This document shows, one piece after another, positions 27,164-36,014 of a stretch of 64,000 bases of DNA (position 1 is the stretch's first letter; every line of letters starts with the position of its first letter). The stretch covers positions 806,001 to 870,000 of the forward strand of contig JADJNF010000001.1 in NCBI GenBank assembly GCA_016714445.1. Reading direction: 5' to 3'. This stretch comes from Saprospiraceae bacterium. Lineage in GTDB: Bacteria; Bacteroidota; Bacteroidia; Chitinophagales; Saprospiraceae. The position numbers and the translations under genes were made by a program. Under the pieces are notes generated by a model that was not told the DNA's origin, did not search any database, and was given only the letters and a program-made list of their open reading frames with translations.

Positions 27164-27637
27164 TCAAGTCTCAGCCACTACCATTTCATTTTCGACCATT
27201 TCTTTAATTTTTGCGATAACGCCTGCTGTTGCATTCTGTACTTCTTCTGTCAGATAGATGCCTTGCTGCTGAATGGATGCAATACTTACAACCAATAAAT
27301 CAATTTCCGGCATCCTGCCCAATAATTGTAAAGCACTTACCAGATCTTTAAGTCCTATGTCATGTGTACTCATCGCAGGCGGAAAATCGAGAGCAAACCG
27401 AGGTTTTATTTGCCTCACTGTTCCGGGTGGAAGTCCATCCAGAGTGGCGTCTATCATGATAATACGGTCGTGCAAATCAAAGTATTCCAAGAGATGAAAT
27501 CCGCCAGTACCACCATCCAATACAGTCACGTGATCAGGGAAATTAACTTTCTCCAACATTTTTGCGACATGAACACCTACCCCTTCATCGCCCATAAGTA
27601 TATTACCTATACCTAGTATCAAAGTTGATTTATTCAT
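27164..27637 (-). CDS. hyaD: Hydrogenase maturation endopeptidase for the membrane-bound enzyme (HyaD/HupD type)
   Basis: Nickel-dependent checkpoint protease that trims the C-terminal tail of the large subunit after NiFe(CN)2CO insertion. The 157-residue product starts at ATG 27637 (MNKSTLILGIGNILMGDEGVG). The longer reading from 27664 would start at a less likely codon. Motifs: GIGNILMGDEGVG with the metal-binding Glu, DGGTGGFHLLEYF, DATLDG and MSTHDIGL with the ligand His. It is the last gene of hyaA-hyaB-hyaC-hyaD, about 250 bp after hyaC. A second protease gene for the soluble enzyme is at 35532-36014, as expected since these proteases are substrate-specific. Confidence 0.92.
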   Translation of the reverse strand: MNKSTLILGIGNILMGDEGVGVHVAKMLEKVNFPDHVTVLDGGTGGFHLLEYFDLHDRIIMIDATLDGLPPGTVRQIKPRFALDFPPAMSTHDIGLKDLVSALQLLGRMPEIDLLVVSIASIQQQGIYLTEEVQNATAGVIAKIKEMVENEMVVAET

Positions 27638-27885
27638 ATCTACATAGGGTCTGGTGAAATACACAAAAACAATTGAATATTAAATACATATATTTTAACA
27701 TTTAGAATTTAATGCAAGGAAAAATGAATAAAATAGTCAAAACTCACTCATCAGGTATACATACATTATTTTTGTAAGCCAGCTGCACTAAACCTACTTC
27801 AACTTCTTCGCCTTGAAGTATTCTTATACATCAGCGGCTTGAAGTTTCGTATCTTTAGCACATCTGACTTTTTCAGCAGACCCTA

Positions 27886-28629
27886 CTAGTCTTTCTTTTC
27901 AGGATTAGGTGTATGTGGTTTATCTTTTTCAAAAAATTCTTCTTCTATAAATTTCCATCCACCTCCCATACTGCTTATTTCGCCCCTGCCTTCTACATAA
28001 TCATGATAAAAAACAAGATATACATGTATAACAGAAAAAAGTATAAAAAACCACATGGCCCAGTGATGTATCTGACGGGTAACAATATCACCGCCAAACA
28101 ATGCCGGCACCCATGCAAATAAATCTGCAAACCACCAATCAGACATGGCTGCATACAATCCAAATCCGGTCAGACATTGTACCAAAAACATCAGAAATAC
28201 TATAAAATAGGATAATCCGGCCAATGCATTATGACCAATACTCAGATGTTCTCTTTTCCCTTTTGGCCCCTTCATCAATAGAACATCAATTTTTATAACG
28301 GTCCACATTTCATTAAAAAAGCGCTTGGATGTAGGAATAAACTGTTTCCAGTCCGCATATTTATTTCCAACAAATCCCCAGTAGATCCTGAATAGGAAAT
28401 TGAAGAAAAATATATACGCTGCTGCGAAGTGTATAAATCTTACCCATCCCATGGTAAATACATTGGTTGCTTCTGTCTGACTCATCAAGGCCAATGGATT
28501 AGAAATATAAAAACCGGTAGCTATCAATGTGAGTAAAACCAGAACATTGAGCCAATGATACATCCTTACCGGAAGTTCCCATACATATATCCGCCTCAGC
28601 CTGGGTATATGAAGATATTTAGTTGCCAT
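27886..28629 (-). CDS. hyaC: [NiFe]-hydrogenase b-type cytochrome subunit (HyaC/HupC)
   Basis: Membrane anchor that passes electrons from the hydrogenase small subunit to the quinone pool. The 247-residue protein has four membrane helices with candidate haem-ligand histidines: VRMYHWLNVLVLLTLIATGF (about 20-42), FIHFAAAYIFFFNFLFRIYWG (about 63-85), GLSYFIVFLMFLVQCLTGFG (about 130-150) and HHWAMWFFILFSVIHVYLVF (about 183-205), followed by the conserved FYHDYVEGRGEISSMGGGWKF. Length and order fit Ni/Fe-hydrogenase cytochrome b. It lies 19 bp after hyaB. Confidence 0.95.
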   Translation of the reverse strand: MATKYLHIPRLRRIYVWELPVRMYHWLNVLVLLTLIATGFYISNPLALMSQTEATNVFTMGWVRFIHFAAAYIFFFNFLFRIYWGFVGNKYADWKQFIPTSKRFFNEMWTVIKIDVLLMKGPKGKREHLSIGHNALAGLSYFIVFLMFLVQCLTGFGLYAAMSDWWFADLFAWVPALFGGDIVTRQIHHWAMWFFILFSVIHVYLVFYHDYVEGRGEISSMGGGWKFIEEEFFEKDKPHTPNPEKKD

Positions 28630-28648
28630 ACTTTTTATATTTTATATG

Positions 28649-30373
28649 TTAATCACCTACTACACTTACTCTTCCGATGGTATCTCCTTTTTCGTCGTAC
28701 AGGTGCACAGCACAAGCCATACAAGGGTCAAAACTGTGTATGGTTCTTAATATTTCCAATGGTTGCTTTTCATCTGCTACAGGAGTATCAATCAGCGATG
28801 ATTCGTAAGCTGACATCTGACCTTTTCCATCCCGTGGAGAAGCATTCCAGGTAGTTGGTACCACCAGTTGGTAATTTGCTATCTTCTGATCTTCAATATT
28901 GATCCAGTGCGCGAGAGCGCCCCGTGGTGCCTCTGAAAATCCAACGCCTACCGCTTGTTTAGGCCATGTTGCTCTTTCAAATTTAGTAACATCTGCCATA
29001 CGGGTATCACCGTTACGGATATTTGTTATGAGCTGATCATAAAACTCCTGCACCCATTGTGAAGCAAGCACGCTTTCCAGACCTCTGGCAGCAGTTCTAC
29101 CCAGGGTAGAAAACAAAGCTGTAACAGGGACATTCAGATCTTTAAGTGCTTTATCGACCACTTCTTTATACTCTTCGCGACCTCTTGCGTAACCCACCAG
29201 TACCCGGGCCAACGGACCAACTTCCATTGCATTTCCTTTCCATCTTGGTGTCTTGAGATAACTGTATTTATTATCAACATCCAGATGTTCAAATGGTGGT
29301 TTTGGACCCGTATAGTTCATTTTTGTCTCTCCCTTCCATGGATGAAGACCTATACCATCACCACCTGCATAATCATACCAGGAGTGATTGATAAATTCCT
29401 GTACTTCCTCATCCTGACGCAAATCCACTTCATATACTTTGCTGATATCTTTATTCAAAATGGCACCGGAAGGAAACTTCATTCCTGCCATATCTCTGAT
29501 ACCATTGGTAGGCAAATCACCATAAGCCATATAGTTGCCCAATCCGCCACCTATAGCGCCCCAATCTTTATAAAACGAAGCAATGGCCATTAAATCCGGA
29601 ATATATACCTGCTCGATGAAGTTTTTACCTTCTACCAGCAATCTCCCCACCATAGCAAGCCTTTCGGCATTGATACCGCTTACATCATCCACTCCGATGG
29701 CACATGCCATACCTCCGACCAGATAGTTGGGGTGTGGGTTTTTTCCGCCAAAAATTGCATGCACTTTGACGATCTCCTTCTGCCATTCGAGCGCTTCAAG
29801 ATAGTGAGCCAATCCTATCAGATTGACTTCAGCTGGTAGTTTATATGCCGGATGGCCCCAGTAACCGTTTGCAAAAATGCCCAGTTGACCACTCGCAACA
29901 AACTTGCTGATTCTTTTCTGAATATCACTGAAATAACCCGGTGAACTTTTTGGCCAGTTTGACAGGCTTTGTGCGAGTTCAGATGTTTTTTTAGGATCGG
30001 CTTTAAGCGCATTGACAACGTCCACCCAGTCCATAGCGTGCAAATGGTAAAAATGAACCACGTGGTCATGCATATACAAACTACAATGCATGATGTTTCT
30101 CACCAACTCTGCATTGGGCGGAATCACAATATCCAAAGCATCTTCCACAGCTCTTACTGATGTCAGGGAGTGTGTCGACGTACATACTCCACATACTCTT
30201 CCTACAAAAGCCCATGCGTCTCTCGGGTCTCTGCCTTTAAGTATTTCTTCTACCAGTCTCACCATAGTACCGCTACTGAAGGCATCTTTTATTTTTCCAT
30301 TTTCTATATCTACTTCTATTCTAAGGTGACCTTCTATTCTTGTGATCGGGTCAACTACTATTCTTTTGCTCAT
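28649..30373 (-). CDS. hyaB: [NiFe]-hydrogenase large subunit, group 1 (HyaB/HupL)
   Basis: Catalytic subunit of the membrane-bound uptake hydrogenase (H2 to 2H+ + 2e-), 574 residues. The N-terminal signature FVGRVCGVCTSTHSLTSVRA and the C-terminal SFDPCMACAVHLYDEKGD supply the four Ni/Fe cysteine ligands. The 17-residue tail after the His of DPCMACAVH is the piece removed by HyaD. Other family segments are RIEGHLRIEVDIENGKIKDA at the start and GFSEAPRGALAHW. It is exported folded with HyaA by the Tat system (signal on HyaA) and faces the periplasm. It lies 26 bp downstream of hyaA. Confidence 0.98.
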   Translation of the reverse strand: MSKRIVVDPITRIEGHLRIEVDIENGKIKDAFSSGTMVRLVEEILKGRDPRDAWAFVGRVCGVCTSTHSLTSVRAVEDALDIVIPPNAELVRNIMHCSLYMHDHVVHFYHLHAMDWVDVVNALKADPKKTSELAQSLSNWPKSSPGYFSDIQKRISKFVASGQLGIFANGYWGHPAYKLPAEVNLIGLAHYLEALEWQKEIVKVHAIFGGKNPHPNYLVGGMACAIGVDDVSGINAERLAMVGRLLVEGKNFIEQVYIPDLMAIASFYKDWGAIGGGLGNYMAYGDLPTNGIRDMAGMKFPSGAILNKDISKVYEVDLRQDEEVQEFINHSWYDYAGGDGIGLHPWKGETKMNYTGPKPPFEHLDVDNKYSYLKTPRWKGNAMEVGPLARVLVGYARGREEYKEVVDKALKDLNVPVTALFSTLGRTAARGLESVLASQWVQEFYDQLITNIRNGDTRMADVTKFERATWPKQAVGVGFSEAPRGALAHWINIEDQKIANYQLVVPTTWNASPRDGKGQMSAYESSLIDTPVADEKQPLEILRTIHSFDPCMACAVHLYDEKGDTIGRVSVVGD

Positions 30374-30399
30374 TCTTTTTAAATTTTAAGGTATATAAA

Positions 30400-31530
30400 C
30401 TAGGAAACCACTTCTTTTTCACCTTCCTTCCCCTCCAATTCAAGCTCATGAATTTTTTTATACTTGCTGACATTGGTAGCTATGGCATGACCTGCTATAG
30501 CAGCAGCCGTAACCCCCAAAGCTACTTTCCCCCAATTGTCTGCATCTGCTTCAATCCCGAATCCGGCAAAAGAAGATGCCCTTTCATACAATCTGCCATT
30601 GTCCCAGTAGTTTTCTTCGCTGCAACCAATACAAGGGTGTCCTGACTGGATCGGGAAACTGGTTCCTTCATTCCATTTCATTACACCACAGGCATTATAT
30701 GTAGAAGGACCTTTACATCCTACTTTATACAAACAATATCCTTTTTTTGCATTTTCATCGTCAAATGATTCCACAAACAATCCTGCATCATAATATGCTC
30801 TTCTGTAACAGGTGTCATGAACTCTTTTGCTGTAAAAAGCTTTAGGTCTGCCAAGTCTGTCCAGCTCCGGTATTCTGCCAAAAGTAAGATAATGAACAAT
30901 AACGCCAGCCATCACTTCTCCGATCGGAGGACATCCTGGCACTTTAATAACAGGTTTTCCTTTGACCAGTTTATGTATAGGTGTGGCAGATGTAGGATTT
31001 GGTTTTGCTGATTGAACACAACCATTACTGGCACAACTTCCCCAGGCAATAATGGCTGCAGCATTTTCTGATACTTCTTCCAGTACCTGCAATGACGTTT
31101 TGCCGCCTATCATACAATATACACCATCTGCTCCCACAGGCACACTGCCTTCAATACATAAAATGTACTTGCCTTTATATTTTTCAAGTGTATTGTGTAA
31201 AGACTGTTCAGCCTGAACACCTGACGCAGCCATAAGTGTTTCTGAATAATCAAGGGAAATCATATCCAGTAGAATATCTGCAACTATAGGATGCGATGAC
31301 CTGATAAAACTCTCACTGCAGCAGGTACATTCCTGAAAATGCATCCAGATCACAGGTACTCTTTCTTTAGTTTCCAGTGCTTTGGCTACCTGCCCTATAG
31401 CAGAACTTTCAACACCGATAAAGGCAGCCATCATACTGGCAAATTTCATAAAATCTCTTCTGGAGTATCCTTTCATCCGCATTTCTTCATAGTACGTAAG
31501 CGGCTTTTTGATGAGTGTTTCGGTGGCCAT
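30400..31530 (-). CDS. hyaA: [NiFe]-hydrogenase small subunit, O2-tolerant type (HyaA/HupS), Tat signal
   Basis: Electron-transfer subunit, 376 residues from ATG 31530. The longer reading from 31572 adds 14 residues that are not part of the family. A Tat signal SRRDFMKF lies at 23-30. The proximal-cluster cysteines are at 68, 70, 71, 166, 171 and 200 (FQECTCCSES, WGSCASNGCVQ, PGCPP). Their spacing (2,1,95,5,29) equals that of E. coli Hyd-1 C17/19/20/115/120/149. This is the [4Fe-3S] set that gives O2 tolerance, including the two supernumerary Cys (70 and 171). Medial and distal cluster ligands are in HDTCYRRAYYDAG, CLYKVGCKGPSTYNAC and HPCIGCSEENYW. A C-terminal membrane helix at about 340-360 anchors it. 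First gene of the operon. Confidence 0.97.
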   Translation of the reverse strand: MATETLIKKPLTYYEEMRMKGYSRRDFMKFASMMAAFIGVESSAIGQVAKALETKERVPVIWMHFQECTCCSESFIRSSHPIVADILLDMISLDYSETLMAASGVQAEQSLHNTLEKYKGKYILCIEGSVPVGADGVYCMIGGKTSLQVLEEVSENAAAIIAWGSCASNGCVQSAKPNPTSATPIHKLVKGKPVIKVPGCPPIGEVMAGVIVHYLTFGRIPELDRLGRPKAFYSKRVHDTCYRRAYYDAGLFVESFDDENAKKGYCLYKVGCKGPSTYNACGVMKWNEGTSFPIQSGHPCIGCSEENYWDNGRLYERASSFAGFGIEADADNWGKVALGVTAAAIAGHAIATNVSKYKKIHELELEGKEGEKEVVS

Positions 31531-31647
31531 TTTGATATAATTGAAGGTTAAAAATAAAATATTCAGATACATATGTGCATAAGATGGTTTGTATCTTCCC
31601 CCTCAATTATCATACTCCTTCTTAACAATGGTAATAAAAATATTTCA

Positions 31648-31664
31648 CGCACAATAATTGTGCG
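31648..31664. promoter_or_regulatory. Perfect 17-bp palindrome between the divergent hya and hyp operons
   Basis: CGCACAAT-A-ATTGTGCG is an exact inverted repeat of 8+1+8 in the 259-bp divergent intergenic region, about 118 bp from hyaA and 126 bp from the small His-rich gene. Its symmetry and size suit a dimeric regulator's operator. The regulator is unknown. Confidence 0.5.
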
Positions 31665-31715
31665 CAAGGTACAAAACCAACCATACATCTATTTATGACA
31701 TTTATCAACTTCACA

Positions 31716-31734
31716 CATGATAATAATCATTATG
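31716..31734 (+). promoter_or_regulatory. Fur-family-like box upstream of the hyp operon
   Basis: The 19-mer CATGATAATAATCATTATG matches 15 of 19 positions of the classical Fur box (GATAATGATAATCATTATC). It sits 20 bp upstream of the -7 element at 31754, so a bound repressor would overlap the -33 region. A nickel-, zinc- or iron-responsive Fur-family protein is possible, but this is inference from one site in A/T-rich DNA. Confidence 0.35.
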
Positions 31735-31753
31735 GCAATTTTACCAAATTTTA

Positions 31754-31761
31754 TACCTTTG
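31754..31761 (+). promoter_or_regulatory. Candidate promoter of the hypA-hypB-hypF operon, -7 element
   Basis: TACCTTTG matches TAnnTTTG, 28 bp before the ATG of the small His-rich gene. Confidence 0.5.
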
Positions 31762-31789
31762 CCTGATAGCATAATAAATATAAAACAAT

Positions 31790-32005
31790 ATGAAACATTT
31801 AATTTATTTTATCTCTGTATTATTTTTAATTGCCATTCCGAATCTGACATTTGCACACCCGGGACATGGAGATCATACGCATGATGGGTTTTCTATTATC
31901 CATTACTTTACTGAACCTGAACATGGACTGGTGACCATTGGTATCCTTGTCTCAATTGCGGTTGCGTTTTATTATAAATATCAAACCAACAGAAAAAAGA
32001 TATAA
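31790..32005 (+). CDS. Small His-rich membrane protein at the head of the hyp operon
   Basis: A 71-residue protein: signal peptide (1-22, ending NLTFA), a histidine cluster HPGHGDHTHDG just after it, then a membrane helix (about 47-63, LVTIGILVSIAVAFYY) and a basic tail. It lies 9 bp before hypA and shares the promoter. The family is not recognised. The His cluster facing the periplasm and the position suggest nickel binding or delivery for the hydrogenases, which is inference. HupE/UreJ permeases are much larger, so it is not one of them. Confidence 0.75.
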   Translation: MKHLIYFISVLFLIAIPNLTFAHPGHGDHTHDGFSIIHYFTEPEHGLVTIGILVSIAVAFYYKYQTNRKKI

Positions 32006-32014
32006 ACCGGCCAG

Positions 32015-32356
32015 ATGCATGAGTTGTCTATAGTCATGAGTATTATTGAAATTGCCAATGGTGAAGCTACCAAGGCCAATGCAGTAAAAATTGATGAAAT
32101 AGAACTCGAGATGGGTTTGCTCAGCGGAATAGAAATGAGTGCTTTTGATTTTGCATGGCAGGAAGCCGTAAAGTCAACTGTTCTTGAAAATGCAGAAAGG
32201 ATTATCATCAGACCAGGTGGTAAAGCAGTTTGTCTGGAATGTAATAATTCTTTTGATCTTGACAGTTTATATTCCCCGTGCCCCGTCTGCAAAAGCCATT
32301 TTATCAATATAATCCAAGGCAAAGAACTCAGGGTAAAATCAGTTACAGTAGAGTAA
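32015..32356 (+). CDS. hypA: Hydrogenase nickel-insertion protein HypA
   Basis: Nickel metallochaperone that works with HypB. The 113-residue protein begins MHELSIVMSI (Ni-binding His2) and has the zinc site made of two CxxC motifs (CLECNNSFDLDSLYSPCPVC, about 73-92). Length is typical. Same operon as hypB (121 bp downstream) and hypF. Confidence 0.97.
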   Translation: MHELSIVMSIIEIANGEATKANAVKIDEIELEMGLLSGIEMSAFDFAWQEAVKSTVLENAERIIIRPGGKAVCLECNNSFDLDSLYSPCPVCKSHFINIIQGKELRVKSVTVE

Positions 32357-32477
32357 AGATAATTGTGAATGACGAGCGACGAATGAGAAATGCAGAACAT
32401 TGAATTTTGAACGATGAGCGATGAACAACATACGCTGAAAAAAAACCTTTATTCAAAACAAATTAAATCAAAAAAAT

Positions 32478-33218
32478 ATGTGCGCAACATGCGGCTGCAG
32501 CAGTGATCAACATCATGAACATGACGATCATCATCACCATCATCACGACCAAAAAACCGTCATTGATGTAGAAAGGGATATCCTTCATCAAAACAATCTG
32601 TTGGCTGAAAGAAACAGGGGATATTTTGATGCTAAAAATATATTGTGTCTGAATCTGGTATCTTCACCCGGATCCGGAAAAACATCTCTGTTGGAAAAAA
32701 CACTGACGGATTTGAAGGGAGAACTTGATTTTGTCGTCATCGAAGGAGATCAGCAAACCACCAATGACGCTGACAGGATCCATGCCACAGGTACAAAAGT
32801 TACCCAAATCAATACCGGTAAAGGTTGCCATCTGGATTCGCACATGATTTTTCATGCTTTACAGGGCTTAAAACCAAAAGAAAATTCAGTCCTTTTTATT
32901 GAGAACGTCGGGAATCTGGTTTGTCCTGCCATGTTTGATCTGGGCGAAAAAGAAAGGGTCGTCATCATGAGTGTAACAGAAGGAGATGACAAACCCCTGA
33001 AATACCCGGATATGTTTCATACATCTACTCTATGTATCATTAATAAAACAGACCTACTTCCTTATGTTCCTTTTGACATCAATAAAGCCAAAGAAAATGC
33101 AAAAAAGGTCAATCACAAACTGGAAATAATAGAAGTAAGTTGTACATCAGGTGAAGGACTTAGCCAATGGTATGACTGGCTGAAATCAAAAGTACCCGTA
33201 CCTGAAATGGTCGGATAG
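32478..33218 (+). CDS. hypB: Hydrogenase nickel-incorporation GTPase HypB
   Basis: SIMIBI-class GTPase that powers nickel transfer to the large subunit. The 246-residue protein starts with the high-affinity metal motif CATCGCSS and a His-rich stretch (HHEHDDHHHHHHD, 12-24) that can store nickel. G domain: Walker A SSPGSGKTSLLEKTL (about 61-75), EGDQQTTNDADR, IENVGNLVCPAMFDLG and NKTDLLPYV. The 121-bp spacer after hypA holds low-complexity 'gatgagcgatgaac' repeats rather than a gene. Confidence 0.97.
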   Translation: MCATCGCSSDQHHEHDDHHHHHHDQKTVIDVERDILHQNNLLAERNRGYFDAKNILCLNLVSSPGSGKTSLLEKTLTDLKGELDFVVIEGDQQTTNDADRIHATGTKVTQINTGKGCHLDSHMIFHALQGLKPKENSVLFIENVGNLVCPAMFDLGEKERVVIMSVTEGDDKPLKYPDMFHTSTLCIINKTDLLPYVPFDINKAKENAKKVNHKLEIIEVSCTSGEGLSQWYDWLKSKVPVPEMVG

Positions 33219-33246
33219 TTGCAGGAAAAAACAAAAGGTCAATAGC

Positions 33247-35562
33247 ATGGAAACATTTCATATTCACATCAAAGGTATGGTTCAGGGTGTGGGTTTCAGG
33301 CCTTTTGTGCATCAGTTGGCAAATGAAATGAATCTGTGTGGATATATCAGCAACACCAAAAATGGTGTCCATATTGAAATCAATGGGGATGAAAATACTG
33401 CCGTTGTTTTTTGTCAAAATATCCTACAGTATCCTCCGGAAAATGCCTTAATCACAGGTCATTCCATATCCAGAACAATTACCAAAAGCTATTTAAATTT
33501 TAGTATTATACCTGACTTCAGTGATGAAATACCTGATCTTTTTCTAACACCAGACATTTCAATCTGCGAAAAATGTAAACATGACTTGTCAGATAGACAA
33601 GGAAAAAGATACAGATATCCTTTTACCACTTGTCTTCAGTGCGGACCTAGATATTCTATACTAAAAAAACTGCCTTACGACAGGATCAATACAACCATGT
33701 CCCATCTTAATATGTGTACCGATTGCTTACAGGAATATCAGGACATCGGTGACAGAAGATACTACAGTCAGACAAATTCCTGTCCTGAATGCGCGATACA
33801 GATGCACATTTACGATAAAACAATATCAGAAATAGCTCTTTCGCAGGATGTCATGATAACGTATATTTCAAATGCAATTCTGGCAGGAAAGATCGTTTCA
33901 GTAAAAGGCACAGGGGGATTTTTACTAATGTGTGATGCAACGAATAAACAGACTATTTCTGATCTGAGACAAAAAAAACACAGACCTACAAAACCACTTG
34001 CCGTTATGTACCCCGATCTGACTATGGCAGAAAAAGATGTTTTTATCTATGATCAGGAAAAAAATATTTTACAAAACAAAGTTGCCCCTATTCTGCTGTG
34101 CCGCAGAAAAAATATATGCCTTTCCGGCCTTTGCAACGAAGAGATAGCGCCGGAACTGGATAAAATCGGGGTGATGCTGCCCAATAATCCATTGCTTTAC
34201 CTGTTTGCCAAAGAATGTAATAAACCATTGGTCACCACAAGCGGAAATATCAGCGGGTCACCCATTTTGTATAAAGACGAAGATGCATTGACACACCTCT
34301 TTGATATTGCTGATCTCATCCTGACATATGACAGAGAGATCGTTATGCCACAGGATGACAGTGTATTACAGCTCACTGAAACCGGTCAGAAAATTATTTT
34401 GAGAAGAAGCAGGGGATTAGCTCCGGGATATTTTCCTCATCCCTTTTCAGGTATCAATGAGCGTTTGCTTGCATTCGGAGGAGAATTAAAAGGGTCATTT
34501 GCCATTTATCAAAACGGGAATATTTATATAAGCCAATATTTGGGGGACCAGCAATCATTAGAGTCTCAAATTGCTTATAAAAAATCAATGTCCCAACTTA
34601 CTGCCATGCTGAATATAAAGCCTGACGTAATCCTTGCCGACAGCCATCCCGCATATCATTCTACTTCGGCTGCATCAGTATATAGTGTAGAACATGATGT
34701 AAAAAACCTGCTGAAAATACAGCATCATAAAGCTCATTTTAGCGCAGTCCTTGCAGAAAATTCACTTCTGCATACTTGTGAACCCATTTTAGGTATTGTT
34801 TGGGATGGTACTGGTTACGGCGATGACCATCAAATCTGGGGAAGTGAAGTTTTTTTGTATGAAAATGGTGACATGAAAAGATTGGCTCATTTGAAATATT
34901 TTAATCACCTGATGAATGACAAAATGAGCAGAGAACCCAGATTATCAGCATTAAGTCTTTTGAAAGAGTTACCGTCACATCAGCACATCATTGAGTCGTA
35001 CTTTAATGAAACTGAATGGAAATATTATCATAAAGTATTAACCGGCAAGCCAGAAACAATGACTTCTTCCATGGGTAGATTTCTGGATGGAGTTGCCTGT
35101 ATTTTAGGTATTGGAAGCATCCAAACTTATGAAGGAGAAACGGTGATGAAAATGGAGTCTTTGGCCAGACAATACATTCCCGAAAAAGAAACGTTTTATA
35201 ATTTTGAAATTGTCAATGATGAAATACTGTACTTCCCATTTCTGGAAGCATGTATCCATGATTTTATAACATCGGGCAATGTCCCCAAAATTTGCAGAAA
35301 GGTATTTTTTTCATTGGCCCGCCTTGTAGGTCAGCTTTCAGACTATCATAGCATTGACCGGATTGCTTTTAGTGGTGGCGTATTTCAGAATGCGTTGCTG
35401 GTGGATATAATTAAAAAATCATTAAATGGCAAAAAGCATTTGTATTTCCATGTTCAATTGAGCCCCAATGACGAATGTATCGGTTTTGGCCAGATAGCTT
35501 GTTATGATTTACAAAAGCGAAGAGATAAAGTTCAACCACTCTCTGATATAGCGGAAAGCTGA
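33247..35562 (+). CDS. hypF: Carbamoyltransferase HypF
   Basis: Makes the thiocarboxamide precursor of the CN ligands from carbamoyl phosphate and transfers it to HypE. The 771-residue protein has all domains: acylphosphatase (1-90, GMVQGVGFRPFVHQLA), two zinc-finger-like Cys motifs (CEKCKHDLSD...CLQCGPRYS, CTDCLQEYQD...CPECAIQ, about 108-185), the YrdC-like adenylation domain (about 205-385, with KGTGGFLLMCDA and RPTKPLAVMYPD) and the Kae1-like carbamoyl transfer domain (about 410-755, HHKAHFSAVLAE, WDGTGYGDDHQIWGSE, SGGVFQNALL). Its 3' end overlaps that of convergent hoxW by 31 bp. Confidence 0.97.
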   Translation: METFHIHIKGMVQGVGFRPFVHQLANEMNLCGYISNTKNGVHIEINGDENTAVVFCQNILQYPPENALITGHSISRTITKSYLNFSIIPDFSDEIPDLFLTPDISICEKCKHDLSDRQGKRYRYPFTTCLQCGPRYSILKKLPYDRINTTMSHLNMCTDCLQEYQDIGDRRYYSQTNSCPECAIQMHIYDKTISEIALSQDVMITYISNAILAGKIVSVKGTGGFLLMCDATNKQTISDLRQKKHRPTKPLAVMYPDLTMAEKDVFIYDQEKNILQNKVAPILLCRRKNICLSGLCNEEIAPELDKIGVMLPNNPLLYLFAKECNKPLVTTSGNISGSPILYKDEDALTHLFDIADLILTYDREIVMPQDDSVLQLTETGQKIILRRSRGLAPGYFPHPFSGINERLLAFGGELKGSFAIYQNGNIYISQYLGDQQSLESQIAYKKSMSQLTAMLNIKPDVILADSHPAYHSTSAASVYSVEHDVKNLLKIQHHKAHFSAVLAENSLLHTCEPILGIVWDGTGYGDDHQIWGSEVFLYENGDMKRLAHLKYFNHLMNDKMSREPRLSALSLLKELPSHQHIIESYFNETEWKYYHKVLTGKPETMTSSMGRFLDGVACILGIGSIQTYEGETVMKMESLARQYIPEKETFYNFEIVNDEILYFPFLEACIHDFITSGNVPKICRKVFFSLARLVGQLSDYHSIDRIAFSGGVFQNALLVDIIKKSLNGKKHLYFHVQLSPNDECIGFGQIACYDLQKRRDKVQPLSDIAES

Positions 35563-36014
35563 AGATTCATATTTTCCACCAGCCATTTTTTAAAATACAT
35601 CATCGCATGATGCAAATTTTGGCGCCCATATTCTGACAGATCCTCGCCCAGCTCCCAATCCTGACCACTGATTTCCATCAGATAGGCATCATTTTTATTT
35701 TGAAATAAATCCGATGCTAAAAAGATAATATTTTCAGGAGTCTGGGCATGAGATGTAAATTCAGTTTTGATCACATGTGGTGCTTCCACTTTTCTGAATT
35801 CAAAGCCATTTTCCAACTTATTTTCGGAAGCATCTACAAAAATGACGGTATCAAATTCAGTTATCTTGAGCGCATCCTCGACCACCAACTGAAATTCTTT
35901 CAGCACAGTAACCGATTGCCCAAAATACAACTCCATTTCATCAGCAAATAACCAGCCTATACCATCGTCACCCCGACTGATATTTCCGATCCCTATCAGC
36001 AATATGTCAGACAT
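35532..36014 (-). CDS. hoxW: Hydrogenase maturation endopeptidase for the soluble enzyme (HoxW type)
   Basis: A 160-residue protease that would trim HoxH. Motifs: LIGIGNISRGDDGIGWLFAD (Asp at the first metal position), VDASENK and FTSHAQTPENI with the ligand His. It overlaps hoxH by eight bases, is the last gene of the hoxF-hoxUY-hoxH-hoxW operon, and shares its 3' end with hypF (convergent overlap). It is distinct in sequence from the hyaD product. Confidence 0.92.
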   Translation of the reverse strand: MSDILLIGIGNISRGDDGIGWLFADEMELYFGQSVTVLKEFQLVVEDALKITEFDTVIFVDASENKLENGFEFRKVEAPHVIKTEFTSHAQTPENIIFLASDLFQNKNDAYLMEISGQDWELGEDLSEYGRQNLHHAMMYFKKWLVENMNLQLSAISESG

